The notes: generated by a model not told the origin, from the sequence alone. A stretch of DNA of 17,077 nt from Flavobacteriia bacterium (GCA_003973375.1 QNYL01000300.1:1-17077); one strand, 5' to 3'; counted from the first letter of the stretch, positions 8,789-16,974 are shown. Program-made: numbers and translations.

Positions 8789-9559
8789 TTAGAACATAGG
8801 ATTGTTCTTACAGTACTGGATCAGTTCACCGGTACTTCTGAACTTTAGTTTCTTTAAAATATTCCTTCGGTGTTTATCAACTGTATGGTAACTGATAAAA
8901 AGTTTTTCACCTATTTCCTTACTGGTCATGTTGGTGGCAAGAAGCCTGATAATATCTCTTTCCCTTTTGGTGATTTGATTTGTAAAATTATTGTGAGAAT
9001 AATTCTTATAAAACAGGGTTTCATATATATTGTTGTCATTCAATATTTTAGCTACTGCAACAATAGGCCTTTCCGCTCTTACGGGAATTACGGAATAATG
9101 TGAAAGGCTAAGAATAGGTTTCCCGTTTGTACCAAATTCAAGCGGATTTAAATGTGCATGCAGGTTGAGGTATTTTCCCTGCGAGTTCTTTATTCTGAAA
9201 TTATAAATATAGATCAGGCGGTTGCGGTCTTTTTCATTTACCTTGTTCAATGTAAATTGCATGAGATCATCAATTACCTTTAACAAAACATTCAGGTCAT
9301 CAGGATGTATAAGTGAGAACCAGAATTTTGTTCCTTCATCAAGCAATCTTTTTACCGGAAAGCCTAAGATATATTCAAAATTCTTGCTTACAAACTCATA
9401 GCGAATCTTTTCAGAATTCAGCAGAAGTAAAAAAGAATCTGAAGGAGGTAGAAATTGATCTATCTCCTTCAGTTTACGATAATGCTTCTTATAATCAGGG
9501 TGATCATTTAAGCTTTTAGATTCTATGATCTCAGTATATATATCAACACTCTTCTGCAT
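8789..9559 (-). CDS. PAS-like sensor / LuxR-type transcription regulator
   Basis: This 256-residue cytoplasmic protein combines a probable PAS fold with a LuxR-type DNA-binding domain. Residues 40-165 include YEFVSKNFEYILGFPVKRLL and FWFSLIHPDDL, the typical PAS core wording. ITKRERDIIRLLATNMTSKEIG opens the helix-turn-helix at residue 196, with the recognition helix in SYHTVDKHRRNILKKL (223-238). There is no phospho-acceptor receiver domain and no membrane segment, so it probably senses a cytoplasmic ligand or partner. Similar PAS-LuxR proteins are common in flavobacteria, and their signals are mostly unknown. The ATG at 9559 was chosen because the ATG at 9563 is out of frame. It lies 69 bases behind ftcD on the same strand. 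Co-transcription is possible, but a link with histidine metabolism is only guesswork. Confidence 0.88.
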   Translation of the reverse strand: MQKSVDIYTEIIESKSLNDHPDYKKHYRKLKEIDQFLPPSDSFLLLLNSEKIRYEFVSKNFEYILGFPVKRLLDEGTKFWFSLIHPDDLNVLLKVIDDLMQFTLNKVNEKDRNRLIYIYNFRIKNSQGKYLNLHAHLNPLEFGTNGKPILSLSHYSVIPVRAERPIVAVAKILNDNNIYETLFYKNYSHNNFTNQITKRERDIIRLLATNMTSKEIGEKLFISYHTVDKHRRNILKKLKFRSTGELIQYCKNNPMF

Positions 9560-9628
9560 GCATTCTTTTAAAAGATCAGTTTAAAAAAATAAATATAGTA
9601 TTTTAAACCCGCATCTCTGCTACAAGTG

Positions 9629-11320
9629 TTACATTTTACTGTTGATAAGTTCAATAACGGCTTTTTCTTTTTTATGGGTTTCCTTATAGATCTTTTCTGC
9701 TTTTTTAAGAATATCATCGGCAAAAACCCTGTCTTTAATGTCTTTAGCATTGATTCTTACATTAAAATAAGCCCCTAAAACAGCTGTTCTGGCACAAAGA
9801 ATTCCCACACCGGCATCCGATAAGGAACTTTGAAGTCCTTTTTCCAGCATGGCTTCCATTACTTCCATAGAGTTATAAGCGGTTTCCATTACTTGAAAAG
9901 GAATCTCAGTTGCATATTTGGTTGCCTCCTGAATGGCCTCTCTTCGGAGTTTCTTTTCTTCATCGCTTCCTTTGGGCATTCTGAAACCATCGATGATCTT
10001 GTTAAAAGCATTGGTGTCTTCATCCACAAGAAACATGAGCTTGTTCTTATACTCCTGTCCTTTTTCTGCCCATTTTGAAAATTCTTCCCATCGGTCATCC
10101 CATCCGGCTTTATGTGCGGAAAGATTGGCTACCATGGTGCCGAGTGAAACGCCAAGCGCTCCAACATAGGCAGCGATAGAACCTCCTCCCGGAGCCATGG
10201 ATTCACTGGCAGTTTCGTCGGCAAATCCTCTAACGGTCAGATCAACCAGCTTTTTGGTATCATCTTTCATAACATATTCAATGATCTTTTCTTCGGGATC
10301 AAAGGGTTTAAGATCATCAAGTCCTAACGATTTTACTGCAATTTTGATTTTTTCACTTTCGGAGATTCCCAGCGAACGTTCCTGCTTTTTAAGGAAATAA
10401 TCAGCTGCATCCAGCATAGCCTGAAGCGGGATCAGTCCTACCAACTCTGAACCGGTAACTCTCAATCCTCTTTTTTCAGCCGATTTACAAGTTTCATCAA
10501 AAGCAATATGCATAGGGGTGATGCTGATGTTGGTAAGATTGTAGGAGATCTGAGCGATTCCGTATTCTTCTATATACCAGCCAATTCCCTTAACGGCTTT
10601 TAATTTTCCGGGAATTCTTACAGGCTCTCCGTTTTCATCCAGTACTTTTTTTCCTGTGGCGGCATTGCCTTCTCTTTTGATCCTTCCTGCTTCGCGGATA
10701 TCAAAGGCAATGGCATTGGCTCTCCGGGTTGAAGTAGAATTGAGGTTTACATTATAGGCGATTAAGAAGTCACGGGCAGAGATGGCTATAGCTCCGGTGC
10801 CTGCAACTTTTTCGTTAAATTCTGCAGGTCCGAAATCGGGTTTCCATTCCGGATCTTTCAGTTTATCCTTTAAACCTTCATATTCGCCCGAACGGCAACT
10901 GGCCAGATTCTTTCTTTTTTCTTCTTTGGCAGCATTTTCATAGAAATATCCCGGAATGCCGAGTTCTTTACCCACTCTTTCCCCTAATTTCCGGGCATAT
11001 TCGGCAGTTTCCTCCATACTGATCCCTGAGATGGGAACCAGCGGACAAACATCAGTAGCTCCAAAACGCGGATGCTCTCCGCTGTGTTTGCTCATATCGA
11101 TAAGTTCTGATGCTTTTTTGATCAGCAAAAATGCAGCATCGATCACTTTTTGAGGTTCTCCCACAAAAGTGATCACCGTTCTGTTGGTGGCCTTTCCGGG
11201 ATCGATATCTAAAAGTTTGACTCCTTCAACAGTTTCCACAACACTTGCAATGGCATTGATCTTGTCACTATCGCGTCCCTCACTGATGTTCGGAACACAT
11301 TCTATAATTTGTTTTTTCAT
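9629..11320 (-). CDS. ftcD: bifunctional glutamate formimidoyltransferase / formimino-THF cyclodeaminase
   Basis: The N-terminal part transfers the formimino group from N-formimino-L-glutamate, a histidine breakdown product, to tetrahydrofolate. The C-terminal part cyclises it to methenyl-THF with release of ammonia. The 563-residue protein opens with IIECVPNISEGRD. The transferase signature SGEHPRFGATDVCPLVP contains His83, equivalent to the catalytic His82 of the mammalian enzyme. A substrate-domain stretch around 240-275 (GIGWYIEEYGIAQISYNLTN) follows. The cyclodeaminase domain starts near 355, with SESMAPGGGSIAAYVGALG (372-390) as its hallmark. The length agrees with the mammalian fused enzyme of about 540 residues. 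Other histidine-utilisation genes (hutH, hutU, hutI) are absent nearby. It follows the TonB receptor after 81 bases and has its own candidate -7 element. Confidence 0.95.
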   Translation of the reverse strand: MKKQIIECVPNISEGRDSDKINAIASVVETVEGVKLLDIDPGKATNRTVITFVGEPQKVIDAAFLLIKKASELIDMSKHSGEHPRFGATDVCPLVPISGISMEETAEYARKLGERVGKELGIPGYFYENAAKEEKRKNLASCRSGEYEGLKDKLKDPEWKPDFGPAEFNEKVAGTGAIAISARDFLIAYNVNLNSTSTRRANAIAFDIREAGRIKREGNAATGKKVLDENGEPVRIPGKLKAVKGIGWYIEEYGIAQISYNLTNISITPMHIAFDETCKSAEKRGLRVTGSELVGLIPLQAMLDAADYFLKKQERSLGISESEKIKIAVKSLGLDDLKPFDPEEKIIEYVMKDDTKKLVDLTVRGFADETASESMAPGGGSIAAYVGALGVSLGTMVANLSAHKAGWDDRWEEFSKWAEKGQEYKNKLMFLVDEDTNAFNKIIDGFRMPKGSDEEKKLRREAIQEATKYATEIPFQVMETAYNSMEVMEAMLEKGLQSSLSDAGVGILCARTAVLGAYFNVRINAKDIKDRVFADDILKKAEKIYKETHKKEKAVIELINSKM

Positions 11321-11344
11321 GTTTTATTATTTGAGAATTTTGTT

Positions 11345-11352
11345 CAAATTTA
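11345..11352 (-). promoter_or_regulatory. -7 promoter element of ftcD
   Basis: On the minus strand TAAATTTG (11352-11345) exactly matches TAnnTTTG and would give a leader of about 18 bases before the ATG at 11320. The spacing to upstream TTG triplets is too short for a good -33 element. Confidence 0.45.
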
Positions 11353-11401
11353 GAGTTTTAGAAGCAAATTTTAATGCTAAAAAGCATAAATAAATATTGG
11401 C

Positions 11402-13624
11402 TTACAGATCAAGATTAACTCCTATAACATAATTCCTTCCCATATTTGGGATCCCCTCGAATTTGAATGCAGAAAGATGAGAAATGTATGTAGTATTGAA
11501 AATATTATTGATACTGAAATTAAAATGTAAAGATACTTTTTTAAGATTAAGATCACTTCCAACAGCAAAATCCAGCAGGTTATATCCTTCAGAGGGATCT
11601 TCAAATTCACTTACCTTATTCTGCTTGAAATAAGTATTTAATTTTAAAGAAATGTAATTTTCTGTAAATTTTCCTATTTCTTTAAATTCTCCCCGGGCCG
11701 TATTTGCCCATTTATTGGCAGGGATAAGAGGTAAATAGCTTCCGTTGTCCTGTTTACCGGTAACCATTTCATAGCTGCTTTCCAGATGGAGCCAGTGTAT
11801 GGGGTGAGGATGGAAGTGAAATCCTGCTTCACCTCCGTAAAGACTGGCATTATTTTGCAGGTATTTATAAACATTAAAATCATCGATCGTTTCTCCCGTA
11901 GGGGCTATATAAATATAATTGTTGATCTTATTATAAAACCCGTTTACAAAAAATTCTATATGTTTATTTTTAAATTCAAAAGAAACATCCGACTGGAAGT
12001 TCTGTTCACTGTTCAGATCCGGATTACCGATCTCATATCTGAAAGTTCCTTCATGAACACCATTGGAAGTCAGCTCGGCAAGGTTGGGAGCCCTGTATCC
12101 CGATGCAAGATTAATACGGGTAAGTATATTTTGAAAAAGCATGGTCTTATAGCCCAGAGAGGCAGTAAAATTTTGATATTTTCTCTCTACCGGTTCAAAG
12201 ATCTTTGAAGAACCGTCTTCTTCTTCAAGCTCATGTCTTTCTGTTTTAAGATTCCTGTAATCAAAACGAACACCTCCCTGTAAACTGTTCAAATTGTCGA
12301 ATTTCCAAAGTGCGGTGGTCAAAATTCCAATATCGTCAGTTTTGGCATTTGGTATAAGGATCTCTTCACCAAAATTTGAGTTTTCCTGATGCATTCCCTG
12401 AATGCCGACAATGGTTTCAAGCTTATTTAACTTCGGGAAAAAGTATTTGGCATCGTAGGTAAAGGTTTTTAATTTTAAATTCAATGCAGCCTCTTCTGAA
12501 TTATCTTCAAATTCCTTACGGTTGTTGTAAACATAGCCTAGATTCAAATCGATTTTAGATTGATTTAAAAAGAAGTGATTGTGCAGACTTAAGATATGAT
12601 TATCAATTTTTTGAAATGGTAATTCCGGTTTTTTGCTGTGGGTTTGTAAATCAATTCCTTCGGTAAGGCCTATGTCAGAACGTGTAAAATTATACCTTAA
12701 TTCTGAAACAAATTTTCCGGAGTTATATCCAATTCCGGCTTTAAGATCATTTTCATTAAATCTTGTATTGGTAACTCTGTTTCCATCGGGAATCTTATAA
12801 TCAGAATGGGTGGTACAGGTTCCGCGGATTAAATATTTAAAATTTGTTTTTGATGTTTTAAAACCTACAGAGGTATTGGAACCAAGCGTGTTTCCAAAGA
12901 ATTTCTGCTTGATATTGATGTTGGTTTCATTTTCGAGAGCAAATTTCTCAGGATTGAAATATAAAACCCCGCCCAAAGCATCCGATCCGTAAAGCAATGA
13001 AGCGGGTCCTTTAATCACTTCAACACTTTCTATCCCGGCTTCATTTAATCCAAGTCCGTGTTCTCCTCCAAATTGTTGATTTTCAAGTCGTACCCCTTGT
13101 GTGTACACCAGAACCCTGTTTCCTGTTAAACCTCTTATCACGGGTTTTCCAATAGCCGTTCCGGTTGAAAACTGTTCTACTCCCGGTATATTGGAAAGGC
13201 TTCTGATCAAAGTTGGGGCACCATTCTTTTCCAGTGATCTGATGCTTTTGTGCTCTACTTTCATCACGTTTTCACTTTGAAGTTTATTAAAAGGAGTAGA
13301 TACAATTACTTCATCCATATGGAAAACAGATTCTTTTAACTGAATGTTCAGTTCGGTTTCCTGTTTATCGATCAGTATTTCTTTTTTTACTGTTTCATAG
13401 CCGATGTAACTATAAATTATTTGAATGTTCCCTTTCGGAATCTTCTCTAATTCATAATAACCGTCTAAATTGCTTGTTGAACCAATGTGCAGTTCTTCAA
13501 TATAGATCTGAACTCCGGGTAAGGGCTGATTGTTTTGATCGGTAACGATACCCGAAATTTTATTTTGTGTGTACATAAGTTGTATAAGGCCTAATAAAAA
13601 AAAGGCAAATAAAAGATTTTTCAT
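11402..13624 (-). CDS. TonB-dependent outer-membrane receptor
   Basis: This 740-residue protein is an outer-membrane beta-barrel that imports a bound substrate using TonB energy. A signal peptide (MKNLLFAFFLLGLIQLMYTQ) is followed by a carboxypeptidase-regulatory-like domain (about 22-100; ISGIVTDQNNQPLPGVQIYI, then DGYYELEKIPKG and YSYIGYET), typical of Bacteroidota receptors. A TonB-box-like DEVIVST lies at 104-110. The plug spans about 115-235, with PVIRGLTGNRVLVYTQGVRL and IESVEVIKGPASLLYGSDALGGVLYF. The barrel follows to the C-terminus and includes the RAPNLAELTSNGVHEGTFRYEIGN element. The plug wording (GEHGLG, LYGSDALGGV) recalls metal or heme receptors of the ZnuD/heme-receptor type, but the substrate cannot be fixed from sequence alone. 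It lies 80 bases after the small His/Cys protein gene, probably in one operon. Confidence 0.93.
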   Translation of the reverse strand: MKNLLFAFFLLGLIQLMYTQNKISGIVTDQNNQPLPGVQIYIEELHIGSTSNLDGYYELEKIPKGNIQIIYSYIGYETVKKEILIDKQETELNIQLKESVFHMDEVIVSTPFNKLQSENVMKVEHKSIRSLEKNGAPTLIRSLSNIPGVEQFSTGTAIGKPVIRGLTGNRVLVYTQGVRLENQQFGGEHGLGLNEAGIESVEVIKGPASLLYGSDALGGVLYFNPEKFALENETNINIKQKFFGNTLGSNTSVGFKTSKTNFKYLIRGTCTTHSDYKIPDGNRVTNTRFNENDLKAGIGYNSGKFVSELRYNFTRSDIGLTEGIDLQTHSKKPELPFQKIDNHILSLHNHFFLNQSKIDLNLGYVYNNRKEFEDNSEEAALNLKLKTFTYDAKYFFPKLNKLETIVGIQGMHQENSNFGEEILIPNAKTDDIGILTTALWKFDNLNSLQGGVRFDYRNLKTERHELEEEDGSSKIFEPVERKYQNFTASLGYKTMLFQNILTRINLASGYRAPNLAELTSNGVHEGTFRYEIGNPDLNSEQNFQSDVSFEFKNKHIEFFVNGFYNKINNYIYIAPTGETIDDFNVYKYLQNNASLYGGEAGFHFHPHPIHWLHLESSYEMVTGKQDNGSYLPLIPANKWANTARGEFKEIGKFTENYISLKLNTYFKQNKVSEFEDPSEGYNLLDFAVGSDLNLKKVSLHFNFSINNIFNTTYISHLSAFKFEGIPNMGRNYVIGVNLDL

Positions 13625-13704
13625 TTGTAAATATTTAGATAATGTGTTTTAACAGAATTGTTTACATTCTTTTAACCGGCTGAGATAAGTCATGCCACGT
13701 GGTT

Positions 13705-14031
13705 CTATACAAATGAAGCGGGAGGGCCCCTTGAAGATTTTTGTCCTGAAAAATTACAGATCTTTAGTGTTTCAGGTAATTGAACATCAGGAGTTATAAA
13801 TTGAAAAGATTTAAGTTTAAAATGGAAAGAAAGATCAATTGCATTAAAATTGATCTGGTGATGAAAAACAGCACAATTTTTTTCAACATGTTGTATCTGA
13901 TCGTATTCATCAGACAGGACAGACCGGAAATGATGTTCCTGAAAAGAATGAACAAACTGAATTGAAATCGGAACCAATATAGTTGCCAGGAACAATAAAG
14001 CTGTGATTCTATGAAAAATCTGTTTTTTCAT
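13705..14031 (-). CDS. small exported His/Cys-containing protein upstream of TonB receptor
   Basis: I do not recognise a named family for this 108-residue protein. It starts MKKQIFHR followed by a hydrophobic stretch (about 9-27) that could be a signal peptide or single membrane anchor. The exported part has possible metal ligands His28, His33, His34, His48, Cys53, His57 and His58 (FQEHHF and HVEKNCAVFHH). It ends with a basic SSRGPPASFV tail. It directly precedes the TonB receptor on the same strand. Small His-containing proteins upstream of metal-type TonB receptors occur in flavobacteria, as far as I recall, so a periplasmic metal-handling or accessory role is a reasonable inference and no more. 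The ATG at 14031 fits the signal peptide. Confidence 0.75.
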   Translation of the reverse strand: MKKQIFHRITALLFLATILVPISIQFVHSFQEHHFRSVLSDEYDQIQHVEKNCAVFHHQINFNAIDLSFHFKLKSFQFITPDVQLPETLKICNFSGQKSSRGPPASFV

Positions 14032-14041
14032 GTTGTTTTTA

Positions 14042-14059
14042 AGCAGATATAAATCTGCT
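14042..14059. promoter_or_regulatory. dyad in the leader/promoter region of the small protein-TonB receptor operon
   Basis: Seven-base arms AGCAGAT (14042-14048) and ATCTGCT (14053-14059) flank ATAA. The dyad sits 10 bases upstream of the small protein's ATG and 20 bases past the purB stop. It contains a near -7 sequence on the minus strand (TATATCTG, 14051-14044). No T run follows, so it is a poor terminator. An operator or leader hairpin is plausible but unproven. Confidence 0.4.
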
Positions 14060-14079
14060 GCAATTTACTTAAAATCAAA

Positions 14080-15423
14080 TTAAATTCCGGTATAATTTTT
14101 CGGAGTTATATTTTTTAATTCTTTTTTAAGGTCCTCAGTGATCTCGAGGGTATCTATAAATTCCGAGATAGACTGATGATCGATCATTTTGTTGGTTCTG
14201 GTCAATCCTTTTAAGGCTTCATACGGATTGGGATAAGCTTCACGCCGGAGAATGGTTTGAATGGCTTCTGCCACCACGGCCCAGTTGTTTTCGAGATCGT
14301 CTTCAATAGCTTCCTGATTCAGCAGCAATTTATTTAAACCTTTCAGGGTAGATTGAAATCCGATAAGCGTATGCCCGAAAGGCACCCCAACATTTCTCAA
14401 TACGGTCGAATCGGTAAGGTCGCGTTGTAATCGTGAAATAGGCAGTTTTGCCGATAAATGCTCGAAAATTGCATTGGCTAATCCCATATTTCCTTCACTG
14501 TTTTCAAAATCGATAGGATTTACTTTATGAGGCATGGCCGATGAGCCAACTTCCCCTTTTTTGATCTTTTGCTTAAAATAACCCATAGAAATGTATTGCC
14601 AGATATCTCTGTCAAGATCTATGATAATGGTGTTGATTCTTTTTAAAGCATCAAAAAAAGCTGCCAGATGATCATAATGTTCTATCTGAGTTGTAGGAAA
14701 AGAGTGATGGAGACCTAAAATATCTTCTACAAAATGTTTCCCGAAATCTTTCCAGTTGATCTCCGGATAAGCAACATGATGGGCATTGAAATTTCCTGTT
14801 GCACCGCCAAATTTAGCAGCAAAAGGTATCTTTTCAAGCAGATCTTTTTGCTGGCTGATCCTTTCTGAAAAGACCCTGATCTCTTTCCCCAAAAGGGTAG
14901 GAGAGGCGGGTTGTCCGTGAGTTTTCGCCAGCATAGGAATTGCTTTCCAGTCGTTGGCAAGTTCATTAAGTCTTTTTTCAAGACTCTGAAGATGAGGTTG
15001 ATAAACTTCTGTAAATGCATCCTTGATCAGGAGTGGAGTAGCTGTATTGTTGATGTCCTGTGAGGTAAGTCCGAAATGAATAAACTCTTTGTATTTGTGT
15101 AATTCGAGTTGATCAAACGCCTCTTTGATAAAATATTCAACCGCTTTTACATCATGGTTGGTTATTTTTTCAATATCCTTGATCTTTTGTGCATCAGCGG
15201 AGGTGAAATTATTAAAAATATCTCTCAGTTTATCAAAAACAGAGCTGTCAAAATTCTTAAGCTGTGGCAGAGGGATCTCGCAAAGAGCAATAAAATATTC
15301 AATTTCAATTTTTACCCGGTATTTTATAAGCGCTTCTTCAGAAAAAAAAGGGGCCAGTGCTTCTGTTTTACTTCTGTATCTTCCGTCTATGGGAGAAATT
15401 GCATTTAAACTTGTAAGATCCAT
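14080..15423 (-). CDS. purB: adenylosuccinate lyase
   Basis: PurB acts twice in purine synthesis, releasing fumarate from SAICAR and from adenylosuccinate to give AICAR and AMP. It is a cytoplasmic homotetramer in the fumarase/aspartase superfamily. The 447-residue protein starts with LNAISPIDGRY. It has FGLTSQDINNTATPLL (117-132), AKTHGQPASPTLLGKE with the conserved His169, and the superfamily signature GSSAMPHKVNPIDFENSEGN (293-312) holding the catalytic Ser at 294/295. RLQRDLTDSTVLRNVGVPFG and the ending LKNITPKNYTGI agree closely with the E. coli-type PurB of 456 residues. It follows the 186-residue gene by 66 bases and has its own candidate -7 element, so it can be transcribed alone or from the upstream promoter. 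Confidence 0.97.
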   Translation of the reverse strand: MDLTSLNAISPIDGRYRSKTEALAPFFSEEALIKYRVKIEIEYFIALCEIPLPQLKNFDSSVFDKLRDIFNNFTSADAQKIKDIEKITNHDVKAVEYFIKEAFDQLELHKYKEFIHFGLTSQDINNTATPLLIKDAFTEVYQPHLQSLEKRLNELANDWKAIPMLAKTHGQPASPTLLGKEIRVFSERISQQKDLLEKIPFAAKFGGATGNFNAHHVAYPEINWKDFGKHFVEDILGLHHSFPTTQIEHYDHLAAFFDALKRINTIIIDLDRDIWQYISMGYFKQKIKKGEVGSSAMPHKVNPIDFENSEGNMGLANAIFEHLSAKLPISRLQRDLTDSTVLRNVGVPFGHTLIGFQSTLKGLNKLLLNQEAIEDDLENNWAVVAEAIQTILRREAYPNPYEALKGLTRTNKMIDHQSISEFIDTLEITEDLKKELKNITPKNYTGI

Positions 15424-15443
15424 CTTTATAATTTTAGAAAAAG

Positions 15444-15451
15444 CAAAAATA
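15444..15451 (-). promoter_or_regulatory. -7 promoter element of purB
   Basis: On the minus strand TATTTTTG (15451-15444) exactly matches TAnnTTTG, giving a leader of about 14 bases before the ATG at 15423. A -33 TTG is not visible. Confidence 0.5.
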
Positions 15452-15489
15452 AGTCTTTAAGTTAAATTATCAGCGAATAAAAAAACTTT

Positions 15490-16050
15490 TCAGATCAGTT
15501 TAAGGATCTTTTTTGCGTGCGATTGATATCCTTTGCTTCCTTTGGGCAGATTTTGAAGCAGGATCTGTTTTAATTCCGGATGGATCCAGCTAAATTCTTT
15601 ACCCAGATCGTAAAGGCTGTCCATGGCAAAAACCTGAGCAGCGATCTTATGGTCTTCAATAAGGCAATCAAAACTAACTTCTGTCAGCTGTTCTTTGGCG
15701 GTTTGTGATAATTTTGACTGGATCTCAGCATTCTTAATATTATAATAATCGTTGGTAATAAAACTGATCACTTTTGAGAGAGGCCGTAAAGCGCTTTCAT
15801 CCGAAATATTTTTCATGTGTGAACTAAAAAAATCGAGGTAAGGATAAATAAGACTGAGTTTACGGATGCATACCAGCTCCAGGATCCATGCAGCCTTGAC
15901 CGATAAGCGGCCTTCTTTTTCAAAGGTCAGTTTAACAAGATACGGGAATAATTCCTCATGATCTAAAACAAATTCTGCTGCTTTATCCCTGTTGCTCCTC
16001 TCTGCAGTTGAAAATGAATTCAGATTATCAATCAGGTTCTTCCTGTTCAT
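15490..16050 (-). CDS. helical protein of unknown function, possibly HEAT-like, upstream of purB
   Basis: I cannot name this 186-residue protein. It has no signal peptide or membrane segment and appears all-helical. Segments such as LFPYLVKLTFEKEGRLSVKA (35-54), AAWILELVCIRKL and HKIAAQVFAMDSLYDLGKEF have the amphipathic helix-pair pattern and Ala/Val spacing seen in HEAT/ARM-type repeats, suggesting a cytoplasmic protein-binding scaffold. Its ATG lies within the 3' end of the 47-residue membrane protein gene (23-base overlap, different frame), so translation is probably coupled. It is followed by purB after 66 bases. It shows none of the lyase superfamily motifs, so any purine-enzyme label transferred from its neighbour would be unsupported. 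Confidence 0.78.
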   Translation of the reverse strand: MNRKNLIDNLNSFSTAERSNRDKAAEFVLDHEELFPYLVKLTFEKEGRLSVKAAWILELVCIRKLSLIYPYLDFFSSHMKNISDESALRPLSKVISFITNDYYNIKNAEIQSKLSQTAKEQLTEVSFDCLIEDHKIAAQVFAMDSLYDLGKEFSWIHPELKQILLQNLPKGSKGYQSHAKKILKLI

Positions 16051-16171
16051 CTTTTTCAGATTTATCTTTTTTTCTTGGGGAAAGTTTATAGATCAGATAG
16101 GCAAAGCCGGCAATGAAATGACCAATAACAACGATCATAATAAAATAGAACCAGAAATTTGAATCGCGCAT
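16028..16171 (-). CDS. 47-residue single-pass membrane protein
   Basis: This small gene runs from the ATG at 16171 to TGA at 16030-16028. The protein begins MRDSNFWFYFIMIVV, has one hydrophobic helix (about 6-28, including GHFIAGFAYLIY), and ends in a strongly charged tail (KLSPRKKDKSEKDEQEEPD), basic first and then acidic. The positive charges after the helix suggest the tail faces the cytoplasm. Support for it being real: an exact -7 promoter element just upstream, a clear membrane-protein composition, and a 23-base overlap with the following gene. The function is unknown. It may anchor or modulate a partner such as the overlapping helical protein, which is an inference from gene order only. 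Confidence 0.75.
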   Translation of the reverse strand: MRDSNFWFYFIMIVVIGHFIAGFAYLIYKLSPRKKDKSEKDEQEEPD

Positions 16172-16184
16172 ACTTACAATATAT

Positions 16185-16192
16185 CAAAGGTA
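16185..16192 (-). promoter_or_regulatory. -7 promoter element of the small membrane protein-purB cluster
   Basis: On the minus strand TACCTTTG (16192-16185) exactly matches TAnnTTTG. Transcription would start near 16178, about 7 bases before the ATG at 16171. No -33 TTG is seen at the usual spacing. Confidence 0.5.
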
Positions 16193-16263
16193 TTAACGTT
16201 TAAAATTATAAAAAATTCATATTTTTACAACTATAAATAAGTTTATTTTTAATTATTACAAAA

Positions 16264-16974
16264 ATGACCCGATATAAAGATTTGAGAATAATTTTTACAA
16301 CTCTACTGTTATTATTCATTTCAATAGGCATGTTTGCCCAGACAGAGTATAATAAACTTGATGCGAATGGTAAACGCGATGGTGTGTGGAAGAAATATTG
16401 GGATAATAACCGTATTCGCTACCATGGTAAATTTGTGCATGGAAAAGAAGTGGGAACATTTAAATATTATTCACCGGCTACTTCCGATTTTCCTGTTATT
16501 ATAAAAAAATTCCATACGAATGATGATCTTGCTGATGTGAAATTTTTTAATGATCAAGGGGTTATTGAAAGTGAAGGTATGATGCAGGGAAAAAAACGAG
16601 TAGGAAAATGGATCTATTATCATAAAGATGGTAAATCTGTAATGAGTGAAGAGAATTATGTTGACGGGAAACTGGATGGCGAATATAAAACCTTTTACCC
16701 CGATGGCAGCCCTACCGAAATAGCCAATTATAAAAATGGAAAACTGGAAGGTAACTATAAAAAATATGCTATTAAAGGTCATCTCATCTACGATTTTAAT
16801 TATAAAAACGGAATGCTCAACGGAAAAGCGGCCTACTACAGCAGAAAGACAGGTGACCTGATCAAAAAAGGACAGTTTAAAGATGATCTACGTGTGGGTA
16901 CCTGGGAAAATTATGCAGGTGGAGAGCTGATAAGTACAGAACAACCCGCATTAAAACCTGAAAAGCAGAAGTAG
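16264..16974 (+). CDS. secreted MORN/YwqK-like repeat protein
   Basis: This 236-residue protein has a signal peptide (MTRYKDLRIIFTTLLLLFIS, with cleavage likely after MFA at residue 25). It is followed by about six repeats of roughly 22-24 residues with the MORN-variant pattern G-K-x-x-G-x-W/Y-x-x-Y/F: GKRDGVWKKYW (36-46), GKEVGTFKYYS, GKKRVGKWIYYH (109-120), GKLDGEYKTFY, GKLEGNYKKY and GMLNGKAAYY, ending DDLRVGTWENY. Such beta-hairpin repeats are often labelled 'YwqK family antitoxin' in databases. In Bacteroidota they are mostly exported proteins of unknown role, and no toxin gene is visible beside it. It diverges from the small membrane protein gene. The upstream TATTTTTA at 16220-16227 is a one-mismatch -7 element. 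Confidence 0.85.
   Translation: MTRYKDLRIIFTTLLLLFISIGMFAQTEYNKLDANGKRDGVWKKYWDNNRIRYHGKFVHGKEVGTFKYYSPATSDFPVIIKKFHTNDDLADVKFFNDQGVIESEGMMQGKKRVGKWIYYHKDGKSVMSEENYVDGKLDGEYKTFYPDGSPTEIANYKNGKLEGNYKKYAIKGHLIYDFNYKNGMLNGKAAYYSRKTGDLIKKGQFKDDLRVGTWENYAGGELISTEQPALKPEKQK

Noticed and set aside
11786..12208. 140-residue plus-strand open frame inside the TonB receptor gene
   Set aside because: It is antisense to a clear receptor barrel. The translation is low-complexity and basic, with no recognisable domain and no good promoter.
13695..13702. CCACGTGG palindrome between the small His/Cys protein gene and the TonB receptor gene
   Set aside because: It is only eight bases, has no second copy, and lies just after a stop codon rather than in a promoter. 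Chance is adequate explanation.
15125..15460. 111-residue plus-strand open frame opposite the 5' end of purB
   Set aside because: The opposite strand codes conserved PurB residues through this stretch, and the frame runs through purB's own promoter.
16264..16974. Toxin-antitoxin module based on the YwqK-like label
   Set aside because: The protein is exported by a signal peptide and no toxin-like partner gene is adjacent. The antitoxin name of this repeat family does not establish that role.
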